DNA of 64,000 nucleotides, from contig CM060910.1 in the NCBI GenBank assembly GCA_030737875.1, positions 620,137,303 through 620,201,302 on the forward strand, written 5' to 3'. The notes beneath the pieces were generated by a model. It was not told the DNA's origin and made no database searches. It saw nothing but the letters and a program-made list of their open reading frames with translations. Both the position numbers and the translations under genes were made by a program. Origin of the DNA: Allium sativum (Eukaryota; Streptophyta; Magnoliopsida; Asparagales; Amaryllidaceae). Below are positions 21,004 through 32,928 of this stretch, piece after piece; position 1 is the stretch's first letter; each line of letters starts with the position of its first letter.

Positions 21004-23693
21004 ATGGCACCCAATTTTATTCCTGCACTTTGCTACTATGACGGTGAATTGGTCATGGATGAGCACCAAACTGGAAATTATTTGGGAGGATTCTACAAAC
21101 CAGGGAGAGTTTGAAAGGGTTGCTCACTTGATGCATCGAAAGAATCAGTCTTCAAAGCAACCAAAATTAACCATCTCGAGTATGATATCGAGTTGTCGGT
21201 TAACTTGCCTACTGATTGGGGGTTGTGAGTCGTATCATTTTTAGACGATGAAGATGTACAAGTAATGTTTTCTGCTGCTAAGAAATCGACTGAGTTGTTT
21301 GTTGGAAAAACGGCAAAAGAAATCGTGGAAGATGTCGTGGAAGAAATCATCACACCTCATATCGTAATTATCGGTTTAATATATTTCACGGAAATGTTCC
21401 AAACTAATGATCCTTCACTCATCTTTAGTTCCCCTATGTATACCAATCCGTATTTTCATCGAATGTGGACGAGCAACACCAGAAACAACAACAAACTATT
21501 CAACCAAATGTTCATGATTAACAACATCAAACTGATCACCTGTGGATAACAAATGCAACATGCTATATTTCCCTCTCAGCAAGACCTTACGATATGAGCC
21601 AACTGTATGTGTTGCACATTACTTTAGTTTGCTAACTACTCGTTAAAATGTAAGATGTGACTGAAATGCATTAACAGATTGACTGAAGAACCCGAATTAG
21701 ACTGAGGTGCAGGTCCTTCACAACATAGTGACCATATTGATAGCATGGTGGTCGCCACGACAACTGTTGATGATACATGTTGGATGGAAGTCAACAATGA
21801 ACCGTTGGACTATGACTTTCTAAACACGGAAGATCCCGAAGAAGATGGTGCTAAGGTTCAATTGAACTATCAATGGAAGATGTTCTTTGTACTGCGCAAA
21901 TGATGGCCAAATCTGTAGTGGCTAGTCTAGAGTTTTCTGGTGAAAAATTAACGGCTGCTTGTGTACAAAATGGTTTTGTTGTTGGGATGGTATTCCAAAG
22001 CAAAGAACAGTTTCTCCACCAACTTACGGAATGGTCTATTTTGCATGGCGTGTCGTACAAGCCAACCAAGTTGAATAAAACAATATATACGTATGTAATA
22101 TTGATGCTAATTGTCTACGGCGAATACATGTTATAGTTTCGAAGAAATCACAAACTGGATGGTGGGAAATCAGAAAGCTGCTTCATGAACGTAACTGTGT
22201 CAACCCTACGATTAATTCCAACCACAAGAAAGCCACTTTTGAATTTCTTGTATCCAAAATCATGTCTTTTGTGAAGGCCAATTTGGATATGTCAACTGGG
22301 GCGGTGCCAGTGCTTGTTGATGAGCAACTCTTCATCAAAATCAGTTACATGAAAGCTTGGAGAACGTTGAATAAAGTATTGGAAAAAATATAAGGTGACT
22401 AGGCCGACTCCGTATTTGCCTCGATATTTTGCGGAAATAAAAAGAAGCAATCCAGGTTCAGTAGGACATATAACACACGATGATGTTGGGGTATTTGAGC
22501 GTGCTTTTTGGGCATTTGGTTCTTCCATTGCAGGTTTTATACACTACTGTCTAGTGCTCTGTATTGACGGGATACGTTTGTATAGTAAGTACAAGGGAAC
22601 ATCTTCTACTGCTGTAGATGCCGACGACTGCCTTTTCCCATTAGCTTATGGAGTGGTCGATTTCGAATCGTATGATAGCTGGGCTTGCTTCTTTTCATGC
22701 ATGCATGAGTTCATTTATAGTGTATGAAATCGACACATTACTTTTTTATCTGATAGAATGAAAGAGATCCCAAAAGCTTTGCAGGATAGATGGCAAGAAC
22801 CGCACAAGCATAGGTTCTGTGCAAGACATCTTAAAGAAAATTTTCAAGCTGCAGGTCATCAAGACCATCAACTAACAGGCTTGTTTTACGCTGTTGCATG
22901 TGCTTCAGAAGTGGTTGAATACACTAAACTTAGAGAAGAAATCGAGGCAACTAAGCCGGAGGCGCATAACTGGATTGAACAAAGCCTAGGGAATTTAGAA
23001 GAAAACTGGGCCCTAAGCAGAGATGACGGTGGACGCTTCCATATTATGACAACCAATGAATCCGAAATTTTAATGGTGTACTAAAAAGCGCCGGATCCTT
23101 TCCTATAAAGGCATTGATTGCAAAAACGTTCTTTCGATCAGTTGAATATTTCTATAAGAGGCGGGAAAAAGGAGAGGGTATGAAATCAAAACTTACTCCA
23201 AAATGGGAAGCTAAAATTGAAGCTCATGCTATTGAAACATGATATTGTAGGCTTATCTGATTTGGTCAATATAAATGGCAAGTTATTCACTATTACGGAG
23301 ATAAATATGATGTTGAGATCGAAAGTTCTCATTGCACCTGTACATGCAACATCCCACTTCTGCAGAAGATACCACATGCTCATGTGATGCGGCTTGTTCA
23401 GCACAAGATTTTGATAGTAATAGAGCACATCACGATTTTGCTTCTGAATGGTACTTCATCCAAAGTTATAAAGCTTCCTACAAGGTAGAGTTTCATCTTA
23501 TACGTGATAAGAAATACCGGGAACTGTACAATGGTTCACTTATATTGGCTCCGCCTATAAGAAGACAACCCAGATGACCAAAATCTACAAGGTTCAAAAT
23601 TGTTATGGATGAGCATGAAACTCCCAAATGAACAGGTGCAGCAAATATGGATCGCAGGGCCATAACAGAAAGCGGTGTACTTCAGTAGTTTAA
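21004..23693 (+). pseudogene. Mutator-like (MULE) transposase, degenerate
   Basis: Several frames on the same strand carry the parts of a plant MuDR/MULE transposase in order. The N-terminal segment starts MAPNFIPALCYYDGELV (21004). The MuDR-like DNA-binding domain has VGMVFQSKEQF (about 21990). The catalytic domain has LCIDG (first acidic residue, about 22565) and LSDRMKEIPKAL (second acidic residue, about 22752). The HRFCARHLKENF motif follows (about 22810), then a SWIM-like C.C...H finger (23337-23390) and a C-terminal NRCSK.G..GHNRKRC knuckle (23633-23680) with one cysteine changed. Stops at about 22390, 22725 and 23080 and several frame changes mean it cannot encode transposase. A Sirevirus LTR interrupts it just past the C-terminus. 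Confidence 0.75.
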
Positions 23694-23733
23694 AATGGAG
23701 ACGTATTTAAAAGTTTCTAAGCAGTGGTAGGAT

Positions 23734-24713
23734 TGTATAGAATGGAGTATGAGTATGATAGAATGCATATAGTAGTGTAGTAGTTGTAAGTAAAATCACA
23801 TAGTCGATTTTATACTGGTTCGGACCATTGTCCTGCGTCCAGTCCCAAACTCCCTTCAGGTATTTCACTAAAACAAAAACCCTCGCTTTACCTGGAGGAA
23901 TAAGTTCACAATTACCCGAACAGCTGAACGGGATTTCTTGCCTCAATTGCTGAAGAGGACTTCCACAATACAAAATAATTGATGACTATTTGTGTTCTTG
24001 ATAACACGGATATGTTAATTTGAAGTACACCCTTCCTATAGTCTTTCCTTGATGATAAACGTGTAGCTTGTGAAAAATATGGATGATTGAAATCTCAAGT
24101 ATTTGTAAATAGAGTGCTTTTAGAGATTTAGAGAGCTTTAGTAAGATATAAAGAATCAGAATGAAATTTGATGATTGGATCATTTAATTAAGCCTCTATT
24201 TATAATATACAAAGAGTTACAACCAATCATGAAGAGATTTGATCAAGAGATATAAAATGGAAAGTTGTGACTCTTTATAATAAGTTGCATCCCTTCGAAT
24301 TCAGATGTCTATTTTGATTTAAAATTAATAACAACAAGGAATTAGGCTATTTTGGAGCAGATTCGGACATCTAATTTTTTAGATCAGATGTCTGAATATT
24401 ATGTGAATTTGAAATTTCTTTCAGCAAACAGACGTCTGCCTGAAAATTTTCAGACATCTGTTTTCTAAAGCAGACTTACTCCTTGCCTATTTTGTTGTGA
24501 AAATATATATAAATAAAATGTGTGTGTATAATCATCTAGGAAGACTTTAACAAATAAATATAAGACTAACAGATTCTTACAACATATATAATCCTCATTT
24601 GTGTTCTTGAATCTATTGTCGAATATCTTCCTGCAAAAACAGAGTTAGTTGATATAATATATATGCTTATGTATAATTCTCATAGTCAAAACTTTATATA
24701 GCGAGATTCAACA
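23734..24713 (-). repeat. 3' LTR of a minus-strand Sirevirus (Ty1/copia)
   Basis: On the minus strand it starts TGTTGAATCTCGC at 24713, directly after a purine tract, and ends ATTCTATACA at 23734. It matches 40205-41212 with roughly 88-90% identity by eye. The outer left flank is the 3' end of the MULE transposase, so the element inserted into the MULE. The exact 3' boundary (TATACA) is inferred from the family's ACA end. Confidence 0.65.
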
Positions 24714-24820
24714 TTCTTCCCCTTTTTGCCTAATGACAACTATATAAGCTCCCCCTGTCAATATGCATATATCATCACTTGTTTCTCCCCCTTGTCATTG
24801 ACAAAAAGGGATACTTATTA
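24714..24820 (-). promoter_or_regulatory. Repeated polypurine tracts of the Sirevirus
   Basis: On the minus strand AAAAAGGGGAAGAA abuts the 3' LTR at 24714-24727. Upstream copies AGGGGGAGC (near 24750) and AAGGGGGAGAAAC (near 24787) precede it. Multiple GGGGGAG tracts before the 3' LTR are a known Sirevirus trait. Confidence 0.7.
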
Positions 24821-25009
24821 AACGATTTAAGTATTTATGCACGACGCACTACCGCACCATAAACACGGACATATAATAGACAAGGATAATATTCAAACAT
24901 AACATACCATAGCACGTAATAGAGTTTTGTGCTAAAATATTAATATGATAACTTATACCACCATAGCTTACCAACTTTCTGAGGTTGGGACACTTTGAGC
25001 CATAATTGT

Positions 25010-25626
25010 ATCTCCACCCTTAGGATCACCATGGTCTAACTAGCTCAGGAACATCTTTGGTCGAACTTGATGACAATTGAAATTGAGTAGGAGCATGAGC
25101 TTGGCTAGAAGACGTCCTGATGCAAGATATTGTCTCCTAAATTTTTTTTAGAAAACCTTTGATGGAATTGAATTTCTAGTTTGTTTGTCTTTCAAAACGC
25201 TTAAGATCTTTATGAATTCTAGATTGATTACGTGATAGCTTAACTAGAGCTTGAATGGAAGACATATCAGGAGAGATAACTTGAATTCCTTCTTCTTCTT
25301 CTTCTTCTTCCCTATTGACGGCGATGAGAAGGTTCGGCTATAAGTGCTTCCAGTTGAGATGCTACATGTTTGGTCTAAGCCTCAAAAGACATATACTCCA
25401 ACGTAGCAGGATTAGGATCAATATTCATAAGTTTTAAGGTTTTAGAACTAATTTCTTTGATGCTAATAGAAGGAGTATCGGGTATTTTTTTTTCACAAGC
25501 AGTTAGAATCCGAGTAATATAAGCACCGTAGTGAAGAGTCTTATACTTACGCTTGTATGTAATATCCGTCCATTCATCTAGAATGATCTTTGCCCCCAAT
25601 TGATTTGCCTGTTAGAGTACATGGCA
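25010..25626 (-). pseudogene. Sirevirus env-like ORF, downstream part
   Basis: Read on the minus strand after the gypsy insertion point, the frame includes LDEWTDITYKRKYKT and LNPATLEY-type sequence (25375-25599). A glutamate-rich run follows, encoded by a (TTC)n-type microsatellite at about 25284-25311, then a Ser/Arg/Lys-rich tail. This resembles the C-terminal half of the env-like third ORF found downstream of pol in many plant Sireviruses. Stops and frame changes break it. It is an old endogenous copy. Confidence 0.5.
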
Positions 25627-25631
25627 TATAA
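25627..25631. repeat. Target-site duplication (left), TATAA
   Basis: Identical to 35489-35493, flanking the intact gypsy element. Confidence 0.95.
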
Positions 25632-28196
25632 TGTAACGACCCGCATTCTACGCATCATAGGATCGTAGAATATTTATTTCTGTCACATACGAAGTCGTAT
25701 GGTCGTGTAACTTTGGGAGACGACTATTGGGGTCATTTCCCATGTTCATGATTTTTCTCGATTTTTTTAAATGACCATTTTACCCCTAGTTGGCACTGTT
25801 TTGGCCATAACTTTTGACTGGAAAGGAATTTTGACCTGAAACCACTTCCATTGGCTTCGAATGATGGTTTCTCTTTCCGTAGAGTGGTTACATTAGCCAA
25901 ACGGACTCAACGTTTGGGAGATATGGCTGAAACAAGTTTCAGATGGTGAAAAACAGCTTAATTGGGCTTAAACGGGTGATTAGCAGCTAGGCCCAAGGGG
26001 AATTTCGGGTTTAGGGAGATATAGGTGCTGATTAGGGTTAGAAAACATTTCTTTAGAAATTTTCCAGCCACCACTTTCATTCCTCTTAACCTAGTCATGG
26101 CCTCCACTCTCTAAATCTCTCTAAAACACCCAAAAATCACCTTCTAATTGAAGATTAGGCTTAGCAAACATTAAATTAAGAAGAAAAAGCACCAAAGCAA
26201 GGTTGGAGCTGCTGTATAAGATTGGGAACAGCGCCAAATCAGAGAATATTTCAGTTTTGGGGTTCTAGTTGTGGCAAAGGTGAGTGATAGCATCATTTTG
26301 ACACTAATTACAGTTAATTAAGGGTAATTAGTGAAGATTAGCGAATTTATACGTAAATAAATTCTGGAAAAATTCTTAAAATTCTAAAATAATGTTTTAA
26401 GGCTCTGTTAGAAATTTGGGTTAATTTCGATGTGTTTTGCTAATCGTATGCTTAAACATGATTAAGAGGGATTATAGGCAAATGTGAGGTTTTAGCCACT
26501 TTTGATCCATTTTGGTTCATTTGAATTGTTGTTTGCTGTTTGTGGTTGCTATTATATGTTGCTATGACTCTATGGTATGTTTCATGATTGATTAGAATAG
26601 TTAAATTGCTCGAAAACGTCGTCGAATGGCGTAGAAAGCTCGCTGGAAAGTTGCAGAAGTGTGCAGGTTCCGAACCGGTTCGGATCGGAGAAAGGGGTCG
26701 GATCGGATTAGGGAACTGACCAAGGGGAATCCGAACTGGATGGAGACTTGCCACTGGAAGAAGTTTGGCAGGAAGGAAGGCCATTGCTTAGAGTTGGAGT
26801 TGGACAGAAGATCGGATTAGAGCGATGGAGCAGATGGGATCGGAGTAAGGAAGCAGACCGGATCGGAGGAAGAGAACAGGACGGATCGGAGCAGGTAAAC
26901 AAGTCAAACAAGAAGAATCAGATAGGATGAACTACCTCCGAACCGAACTCAAGCAGAGGCACCCGAACCGAACCGATATCTGAAGGGGAGAATCACTGAA
27001 CCGACCCGACCCGAAGTGGACCACCGACCCGACCCGAAGTGGACTACCGACCCGACCCGATGATGGTGATGACTACCGAACCGAACAGAACTCCAGGACT
27101 GTTAATGCGCGACAACTCTTCTGAGGACCCACTCCAATTCGACCAAACCCGAGATGCAAAGGAAGTCCAAATGAGAAGTTAGAGCTCAAGATTCAGAAGG
27201 GAATCAACGAGTTCGCTTCATGGTTGGGCTCTGCTGCGGGACGCGTGTTAAGGAGCTATCGACGTCTATAGCTTTGGACCACTATGGTAGGAGGTGCGAA
27301 GGCGGATCCAGGGCCATTATGGCATAGGTAGAACCAAGGGCTACGACCAATGAAGTGGGTCATTGAAATGTTTGGTCATGACTCCAAGTGTTTGGCTTGG
27401 TCACAGCAGGGTTTCTACAAGTCGGGATTCGTCGTTACCTCAGTTTGTCTAGTGTTCCAAAGTGGTAGATGTCGTACGCTTTACGCACTGAGTGAGAGAT
27501 GTGAGGATGGTTGCTATGGATGATTTGTTTGCTATCATTGTGACATGCACACCCCACCCCCGTATTCTTACACTATTTATTATGGCACCTTGGGGTATTG
27601 TACGGTATGTGGTACTAACTCTTTGGTTGCAGGTCCAGGTTCAGGTATGGTTTAGTAAACCTGTTATTATTCTGTTTAGATGCTTATCGCTCATACCAGG
27701 CTTTATGTCTGACCCAGAGTTTTATGTCTCTTCTTATTGCTCTGGGTGCTCACACGAGCAGACTAGAGACAGGTTAGCTGGTGATGCACGGGTAGATGAT
27801 CCGGAGACGAGCAGGAGGCTTCCACGTAATATACATATATAGTATTCTCCCTGTATTGTTGAAGATCACTGTTTGGGCATTGTTGGTGTATCTTCTACTT
27901 CAACTTTCTTTTGTTTAGAGACAGTAAATTTGGAAAATTGTAATAAGCTGTATTTGGATTTCCGCTGCTTTGAGATTGGTGTTGGTTTTAGTTATCAGCT
28001 TATGCACTGTCTCGCCTGTTTTATGTCAAGTATGTTATTATTATATTTTATTCCATGCGCTGTGAGACATTCTGCAGGTTCTTTGATTAGTTCGTTCCCT
28101 TCTTTCCTTTCTTCTGACGACCGTCTTGTGCTAGTCGGGCATGTGTACAGCGCACTTTTGGAGGGAATGCAGGCTGGTGCGAGGCGGGCCGTCACA
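25632..28196 (+). repeat. 5' LTR of the intact gypsy element
   Basis: TGTAACGACCC ... GGGCCGTCACA, 2565 bp, ending two bases before the PBS. It contains GGATCGGA-type runs (26685-26900), a 23-bp tandem repeat (27001-27062) and a TTCCGCTGCTTTGAG segment (27961) near the 3' part. No splice or poly(A) signal was assigned. Confidence 0.95.
26940..27080. repeat. Tandem CCGACCCGACCCGAAGTGGA repeat in the LTR
   Basis: A 23-bp unit occurs twice and partly a third time at 27001-27062, flanked by CCGAACCGAAC runs. In the 3' LTR (34298-34358) the third unit is 5 bp shorter. That deletion explains the whole length difference between the LTRs. Confidence 0.85.
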
Positions 28197-28198
28197 CT

Positions 28199-28211
28199 TG
28201 GTATCAGAGCC
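28199..28211 (+). promoter_or_regulatory. Primer-binding site of the gypsy element
   Basis: TGGTATCAGAGCC, complementary to the 3' end of initiator Met-tRNA, two bases after the LTR. Confidence 0.95.
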
Positions 28212-28396
28212 AGGTTGCGTAGTTAGCCTAGGGAAGTTATCAGGGAGAGATAATATACGTATACGAGAGAGCGTATTTGTGATTACTTTGGTTTTTAAAA
28301 GCTATATATATATATACTATTAGTAGTATAAGGATGAAGTCGTACTGCACTAGCACCACTATGGAGTCGTTAATCATTTCCTTTTTCAGATTGACG

Positions 28397-31300
28397 ATGA
28401 GCCGAGATACTAGAGGTGCTGGTAGGGGAGCCAATAATGGGAATGCTGCTGACATGAGGACGATGTTTACTGACCTCATGAGAGAGATGCTTAGAGATGT
28501 ACAGAGGGCAGCTCCCAATGGTGGAAATGGTGGTGGTCCAATAGTGCAGGCGCCAAGAGTCGACTTCGCCAAGCTGAATAAGGACTATACTAGTCTTGGT
28601 GGGAAGCCGTTCCACGGAACGGAGTCGGCTACGGATGTTCAAGATTGGTTGGATAGTTGCGAACGTATCTTCGAGGATTTGGGTATCGAGGATGCGATGA
28701 AGAGAAAGCTAGCGTCCCGTCAGCTGCAAGGGCGGGCAATGAATTGGTGGAATGCTATAAAGGCAGCTACTCCCGAAGATCAGATTACTTGGGAGCAGTT
28801 TAAGGCTCGCTTTAGTGAGAAGTTCATCCCAGCTGCTCAGAAGTCAATGTTGTTTAAGAAATTCTTGGAGCTCAAGCAGAATGGCAGAGCTGTCTCGGAG
28901 TACATTGCTGAATTCGACACTTTGTCAAAGTATGGGTTATCTCTTATTGATACTGCCGAGAAAAAGAATGAGAGATTCATAACTGGGTTAGATCAGTACT
29001 TAGGGGAAAGGCTTATTAACCACATCGATGAGACGTTTGAGTCGATTGTAGGGAAAGCATTAAGATCAGAGAGTCTCTACCCTAAGCCGAAGACCGAGGT
29101 TGCATCCGCAGAGGAGCCAAAGCCACAAGTAAGTGGTGGAGGCAAGGGTGGTTCCCAGAATAAAAGAAAACAGAACCCGACTAAGGATGGCCAGAAGAAA
29201 AAGAATAAGCAAGATGTGGAGTGCTTCAGCTGTGGTAAGAAGGGCCATTATGCTAGTAATTGTCGGGCCAAGCCAGCGGATAGGAAGTGCTTCAACTGTG
29301 GCCAAATGGGACATCACAAGGACAAGTGTCCACAGCCCCCTAAAGAAAAGCAAATGGTGAAAGCATACGCTCTTAATGCTATTCCTTCTTCGTCGAATGC
29401 CCCGACTGCGGCGGAGAAGGGAAAGAATGTCGTCATTCAAGGTATGCTTTCTGTTTATGATGTCCCTGTTAGAGTTTTGTTTGATACCGGAGCTTCCAGT
29501 TCTTTCATATCTAGTGACCTGGTAGATAGGTTGGGATTGGAGCCCGAGATTGTCGATAGACCTTTAGTAGTGACGAACCCGATTGGTGGTTCGACTAGCC
29601 TTAGCATGATTTTTCGTTATGTGGTCTTATCGAGTCATGGATGCATGTTTGTTTGTGATTGCTTTGTTTTGGGCTTTACTGGGTTTGGCATTATTTTGGG
29701 AGTAGATTGGCTCCAAAGATACGGGGTGGTGGTAGACTGTGAGGGCTTGTTGGTGACAGCTAGAGCGGATGATGGGCGGAGGATAGTGTTTGGTGGTCTA
29801 CCCAGTAAGGGGGTATTGGCTAGTTTTCTAAACTCCCTCGACATTCCGCATAGTGAGTTGTCAGGTTTGCCCGTGGTTGGCCAGTATCCGGATGTTTTCG
29901 AAGAAGTGACCGGACTTCCACCACACCGAGAGATTGAGTTTCGTATTGATTTGGTAAAGGATGCCAGGCCTATAGTGATGCCACTTCGTCGTATGGCACC
30001 AAGGGAGCAGCGAGAACTCGAGGTGCAAGTCAGCAATCTTTTGAAGAAGGGATTTATCAGAAGGAGTGTTTCTGAATGGGGAGCACCAGTTGTGTTTGCT
30101 ACCAAGGCGGATGGTTCCCTTCGTTTGTGTGTAGACTACCGCGAGTTGAATAAAGTGACGAGGAAGAACAAGTATCCTCTACCGCGGATAGATGATTTGT
30201 TTGATCAGTTGAGTGGCGCGAGAGTATTCTCTCAGTTGGATCTCGCAACAGGTTTTCATCAGCTTAGAGTGGAAGCTGAGAGTGTAGCCAAAACGGCATT
30301 TCGGACGCCGTCTGGGTTTTATGAGTGGTTGGTCATGCCATTCGGGCTGACCAATGCCCCAGCATATTTTGTGGATCTTATGAATAGGGTATTCAGAGAT
30401 CAGTTGAATAAGTTTGTCCTTGTGTTCGTTGATGATATTTTGGTCTATTCGAGGACAGAGGAAGAACACAAGGAACATTTAAGAGTAGCGATGGAGGTGT
30501 TGAGAAAACACCAATTGAAAGCAAAGTTTTCTAAGTGCCACTTCTGGAAGAGGGAAGTGAGGTTCTTGGGCCATGTTGTATCAGAAAATGGGATTGCCGT
30601 GGACCCGGCGAAGGTGGCTACGGTACAGGATTGGCCTACGCCCAAGAATGCAACAGATGTAAGAAGTTTCTTGGGGTTAGCGGGGTATTATCGTAAGTTT
30701 ATCCAAAGTTTCTCCAAGATAGCAGCACCATTGACCCAGTTGACCAAGAAGAATCAAGCTTTTGTTTGGGATGAAAGGTGCGAGAATGCATTTAAAAGCC
30801 TAAAGGACAAGTTGACAAGCGCACCAGTGTTAGTCATTCCTAAGGGGGATGAAGAGATGACGGTATACACGGATGCCTGTGGTACCGGACTGGGTGCTGT
30901 ATTGATGCAAGGCGGTAGGGTTGTAGCTTATGCAAGTCGGCAATTGAAACCGCACGAGAGAAGATACCCTACCCATGATTTAGAATTGGCAGCGATCGTG
31001 TTCGCGTTAAAGATGTGGAGACACTATCTCTTGGGAGAAAGATTTGAGCTGTTTACTGATCATAAGTCGTTGAAGTACCTATTCTCCCAGAAGGATTTAA
31101 ATCTCCATCAGCAGAGATGGTTAGAGTTCTTAGCTTCCTATGATTTTGACATCGCATACACACCAGGAAAGGGCAATGCGGTGGCTGATGCATTGAGCAG
31201 AAGACATGCCAGCTTAGGGGCTATGTTCCTTGAATGGAAGCAACTGGAGTTTATCGCGGGGTTTGATTTCAGACCAAAGTGCGAATTGGATCCAGAAATG

Positions 31301-32773
31301 TTAGCAAGTTTGACGATCAGACCCACTTTAGTTGAACGGATCGGCTCTAGTCAGAGGGACGATCCTAATCTATTGGAAATCATCTCCAAGATAGAGATGG
31401 ACATCGATGAGGAGATGAACAGGTATGGGCTTGATCGAGATGGATGGCTTAGGAAGAATGGAAAGCTTGTTGTACCCAATGTCAATGGATTGAGGGATGA
31501 AGTGCTTAGAGAATGTCATCACTCAAAGCTGACTATACACCCCGGTGGTAACAAGATGTATCGAAATATGAAGCAGACTTACTACTGGGAAGGGATGAAA
31601 AGAGACGTTGGGAGGTTTATATCCAAGTGCATGAATTGCCAGCTAGTTAAAGCCGAGCAAAAGAAGCCTAGTGGGTTGATACAGCCTTTAGAAATTCCCG
31701 AATGGAAATGGGAGCAGGTCTCGATGGATTTCATCGATGGTTTACCAAGGACTAGATCGGGATATGACAGCATTTGGGTAATTGTAGATCGACTGACTAA
31801 AAGTGCAAGGTTTATACCAGTCAAATCGACAAGAACGGCAGCTAAGTTAGCAGAATTGTATATGAAGTGGGTAGTGAGATTTCATGGAGTACCTAAAGGC
31901 ATTGTGAGCGACCGAGACTCGTTGTTCACTAGTGGGTTTTGGAAGAGCTTACAAGAGGCTCTAGGGTCAGAGTTACATCTTAGTACCGCATATCATCCTC
32001 AGACCGACGGTCAGACGGAGAGGGTGAACCGTATTTTGGAAGATCTCTTGAGAGCATGTATATTGGATTTTGGTGGATCATGGGATGACCGTTTGCATCT
32101 AGTAGAGTTTGCATATAATAATAGCTACCAATCCAGTATCGGTATGGCTCCGTTTGAAGCTTTGTATGGAAGACCGTGCAACTCACCATCATGTTGGATA
32201 GAGACTGGCGAGACGTTTATGCTTGGACCAGATGTGGTGAGGGAAACTTCAGATAAGATCAAGATCATTCAGCAACGAATGAAGGCAGCCCAAGATAGAC
32301 AGAAGAGTTATGCTGATAAGAGGCGAAGAGACCTAAAATTCTCCGTTGGCGACTTGGTGTTTGTCAAGATTTCTCCGTTGAAGAGCGTAATACGATTTGG
32401 CAGGAAAGGCAAGTTGGCACCAAGATTTGTTGGCCTATTTCCTATTCTTGAACTAGTCGGGAATTTGGCATATAGAATTGACTTACCAGAGAAGATGGCA
32501 GGAGTTCATAACGTATTTCATGTTTCCCAACTAAGGAAGTTCGTTCACGACTCAGATATAACTATTTCACCTGATCAGTTAGAGGACTTCGAAGTAGAAC
32601 CCGAGGCGGTTGGGAACCGCAAGCCGGCCCGTATTGTCGAGTACGACATGAAGCAACTTCGAAGGAAGGCGGTGAAGCTAGTCAAGGTACAGTGGAGCGG
32701 GGACGAGAGTGATTGTACTTGGGAAACAGAGGAGGACATAAGGAAGAAGTATCCAGAACTCTTTGTCTGGTAA
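28397..32773 (+). CDS. gag-pol: Gag-pol polyprotein of the Ty3/gypsy element
   Basis: One uninterrupted frame of 1458 codons when started at MSRDTRGAG; an in-frame ATG at 28334 would add 21 residues with no gag-like sequence. Domains in order: capsid (about 60-200, with [14 protein letters not shown]); two CCHC knuckles (about 274 [14 protein letters not shown] and 296 [14 protein letters not shown]); aspartic protease with DTGASSSF (about 362); RT with FVDDILVYS (about 677); RNase H starting [12 protein letters not shown] (about 823); integrase with the HHCC finger (about 1038-1079) and D, D, E near 1109, 1169 and 1206 ([19 protein letters not shown]). The C-terminus (about 1409-1458) resembles a chromodomain, which steers integration in chromoviruses. 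All catalytic motifs seen are intact. The polyprotein would be cut by its own protease and act in cytoplasmic particles and the nucleus. Confidence 0.95.
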   Translation: MSRDTRGAGRGANNGNAADMRTMFTDLMREMLRDVQRAAPNGGNGGGPIVQAPRVDFAKLNKDYTSLGGKPFHGTESATDVQDWLDSCERIFEDLGIEDAMKRKLASRQLQGRAMNWWNAIKAATPEDQITWEQFKARFSEKFIPAAQKSMLFKKFLELKQNGRAVSEYIAEFDTLSKYGLSLIDTAEKKNERFITGLDQYLGERLINHIDETFESIVGKALRSESLYPKPKTEVASAEEPKPQVSGGGKGGSQNKRKQNPTKDGQKKKNKQDVECFSCGKKGHYASNCRAKPADRKCFNCGQMGHHKDKCPQPPKEKQMVKAYALNAIPSSSNAPTAAEKGKNVVIQGMLSVYDVPVRVLFDTGASSSFISSDLVDRLGLEPEIVDRPLVVTNPIGGSTSLSMIFRYVVLSSHGCMFVCDCFVLGFTGFGIILGVDWLQRYGVVVDCEGLLVTARADDGRRIVFGGLPSKGVLASFLNSLDIPHSELSGLPVVGQYPDVFEEVTGLPPHREIEFRIDLVKDARPIVMPLRRMAPREQRELEVQVSNLLKKGFIRRSVSEWGAPVVFATKADGSLRLCVDYRELNKVTRKNKYPLPRIDDLFDQLSGARVFSQLDLATGFHQLRVEAESVAKTAFRTPSGFYEWLVMPFGLTNAPAYFVDLMNRVFRDQLNKFVLVFVDDILVYSRTEEEHKEHLRVAMEVLRKHQLKAKFSKCHFWKREVRFLGHVVSENGIAVDPAKVATVQDWPTPKNATDVRSFLGLAGYYRKFIQSFSKIAAPLTQLTKKNQAFVWDERCENAFKSLKDKLTSAPVLVIPKGDEEMTVYTDACGTGLGAVLMQGGRVVAYASRQLKPHERRYPTHDLELAAIVFALKMWRHYLLGERFELFTDHKSLKYLFSQKDLNLHQQRWLEFLASYDFDIAYTPGKGNAVADALSRRHASLGAMFLEWKQLEFIAGFDFRPKCELDPEMLASLTIRPTLVERIGSSQRDDPNLLEIISKIEMDIDEEMNRYGLDRDGWLRKNGKLVVPNVNGLRDEVLRECHHSKLTIHPGGNKMYRNMKQTYYWEGMKRDVGRFISKCMNCQLVKAEQKKPSGLIQPLEIPEWKWEQVSMDFIDGLPRTRSGYDSIWVIVDRLTKSARFIPVKSTRTAAKLAELYMKWVVRFHGVPKGIVSDRDSLFTSGFWKSLQEALGSELHLSTAYHPQTDGQTERVNRILEDLLRACILDFGGSWDDRLHLVEFAYNNSYQSSIGMAPFEALYGRPCNSPSCWIETGETFMLGPDVVRETSDKIKIIQQRMKAAQDRQKSYADKRRRDLKFSVGDLVFVKISPLKSVIRFGRKGKLAPRFVGLFPILELVGNLAYRIDLPEKMAGVHNVFHVSQLRKFVHDSDITISPDQLEDFEVEPEAVGNRKPARIVEYDMKQLRRKAVKLVKVQWSGDESDCTWETEEDIRKKYPELFVW

Positions 32774-32928
32774 GATTTTGACTTCGATTTAGATTTTCCG
32801 CATGCTAGGATAGGCTTGTTTGCTTGTTTTGCATATTTGATTGTTGTATATGGTTGTTAGGCATGCGGGACCCTTGTATGTTTTGGGTTAAGGAATTTCG
32901 GGGACGAAATTTCTTAAGGGGGGGAGAG
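32774..32928 (+). promoter_or_regulatory. 3' untranslated region and polypurine tract of the gypsy element
   Basis: A short spacer after the stop codon. The PPT AAGGGGGGGGAGAG (about 32916-32928) abuts the 3' LTR. Just upstream GGAATTTCGGGGACGAAATT can fold into a small hairpin (AATTTCG with CGAAATT); a similar sequence precedes the PPT in other plant gypsy elements. Confidence 0.85.

Noticed and set aside
26452..26911. Minus frames of 110 and 67 codons, repeated at 33749-34208
   Set aside because: Present in both LTRs of the gypsy element because the LTRs are copies; Pro/Ser/Arg-rich products of GGATCGGA-type repeats without a domain.
28199..28211. tRNA gene suggested by the Met-tRNA match
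   Set aside because: Only the 12-13 bases of the tRNA 3' end are present, as expected for a primer-binding site; no cloverleaf follows. The same holds for the other four PBS sites.
29066..29440. Minus-strand frame of 124 codons, and other antisense frames within gag-pol
   Set aside because: Shadows of the gag-pol frame with no domain of their own.
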